Assembly (NCBI GenBank): GCA_050011095.1
Contig: JBEKJU010000235.1
Coordinates: 1 to 5,998 of the forward strand
Direction: 5' to 3'
Origin: JBEKJU01 sp050011095
GTDB taxonomy: Bacteria > Desulfobacterota > Syntrophorhabdia > Syntrophorhabdales > WCHB1-27
DNA: 5,998 nt
The position numbers and the translations under genes are program-made. The notes beneath the pieces were generated by a model. It did not search any database, had not been told where the DNA came from, and saw only the letters and a list, made by a program, of their open reading frames with translations. Each line of letters starts with the position of its first letter. Position 1 is the stretch's first letter. Shown here in pieces: positions 5,872 to 5,998 of this stretch.

Positions 5872-5956
5872 GGGAGGCGGCGAAACAGGGCTCGTGTCCT
5901 GTCCCCCTCACGTAAAAACTTTTCATGGCCCCCCATCTGTGATACCCTTATATGGT

Positions 5957-5998
5957 ATGTTCGGCATTGGCCTTCCCGAGCTTGTCATCATACTCATC
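5957..5998 (+). CDS. tatA: Twin-arginine translocase TatA/E-type protein, N-terminus only
   Basis: The first 14 codons read MFGIGLPELVIILI and run off the right edge. This closely matches the start of TatA proteins, where a short periplasmic end leads into the single transmembrane helix (family pattern MFGxGxPELIVIL). TatA forms the pore-like part of the Tat pathway, which exports folded proteins across the inner membrane. TatB can begin similarly (MFDIG), so that subtype remains possible, but the GxPEL form favours TatA. It is divergent from the CoA-binding gene, with starts 120 bp apart. No Shine-Dalgarno is visible before the ATG; an AT-rich TTATAT lies just upstream. A weak TTTTCA (5920-5925), 17-bp spacer, TACCCT (5943-5948) promoter is possible. 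The call rests on 14 residues and should be confirmed with flanking sequence. Confidence 0.75.
   Translation, partial: MFGIGLPELVIILI

Noticed and set aside
5885..5902. ACAGG/CCTGT inverted repeat in the divergent intergenic region
   Set aside because: Only 5 bp arms with an 8-bp loop and no T tract; not distinguishable from chance.

Overview
The window is GC-rich, densely coded bacterial chromosome. Five complete genes and one gene cut by the left edge lie on the minus strand. A seventh gene starts on the plus strand at the right edge. The GspA/GspB pair (typical N-termini), an ABC1/UbiB-family protein, an Hsp20 and a TatA-type start suggest a Gram-negative, possibly Desulfobacterota (Deltaproteobacteria)- or Nitrospirota-like genome. 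That placement is inferred from gene content and is not firm. There are no mobile elements, CRISPR arrays, tRNA or rRNA genes, and I found no convincing new multi-gene system.

Reading leftward along the minus strand from the right edge: a CoA-binding Rossmann protein (5423-5836) has a near-consensus promoter placed so that its mRNA would be leaderless. An hsp20 gene (4824-5306), with its own promoter and a strong Shine-Dalgarno, is followed 15 bp later by an ABC1/UbiB-family atypical kinase (3123-4808), probably one operon. A 238-bp intergenic stretch (2885-3122) then holds GC-rich inverted repeats, a C7T7 tract, a promoter facing gspA and a perfect 16-bp palindrome in the gspA leader. gspA (1199-2884) and gspB (465-1196) are separated by 2 bp. 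Last comes a partial MidA/NDUFAF7-type methyltransferase (1-425). On the plus strand, the first 14 codons of a tatA-like gene begin at 5957.

How the genes fit together: GspA and GspB are an inner-membrane pair that, in the Aeromonas ExeAB system, helps the type II secretin pass and assemble in the peptidoglycan. TatA belongs to another export route that can feed the type II machinery with folded proteins. Hsp20 and the ABC1 protein form a plausible stress and membrane-lipid/quinone unit. The CoA-binding protein and the MidA-like enzyme look like housekeeping neighbours.

The points most worth a second look are the start of the MidA-like gene, where a strong Shine-Dalgarno and ATG sit in the wrong frame and one extra C in a C4 run would fix it; the predicted leaderless CoA-binding gene; the palindrome in the gspA leader; and the hsp20-ABC1 kinase pairing.
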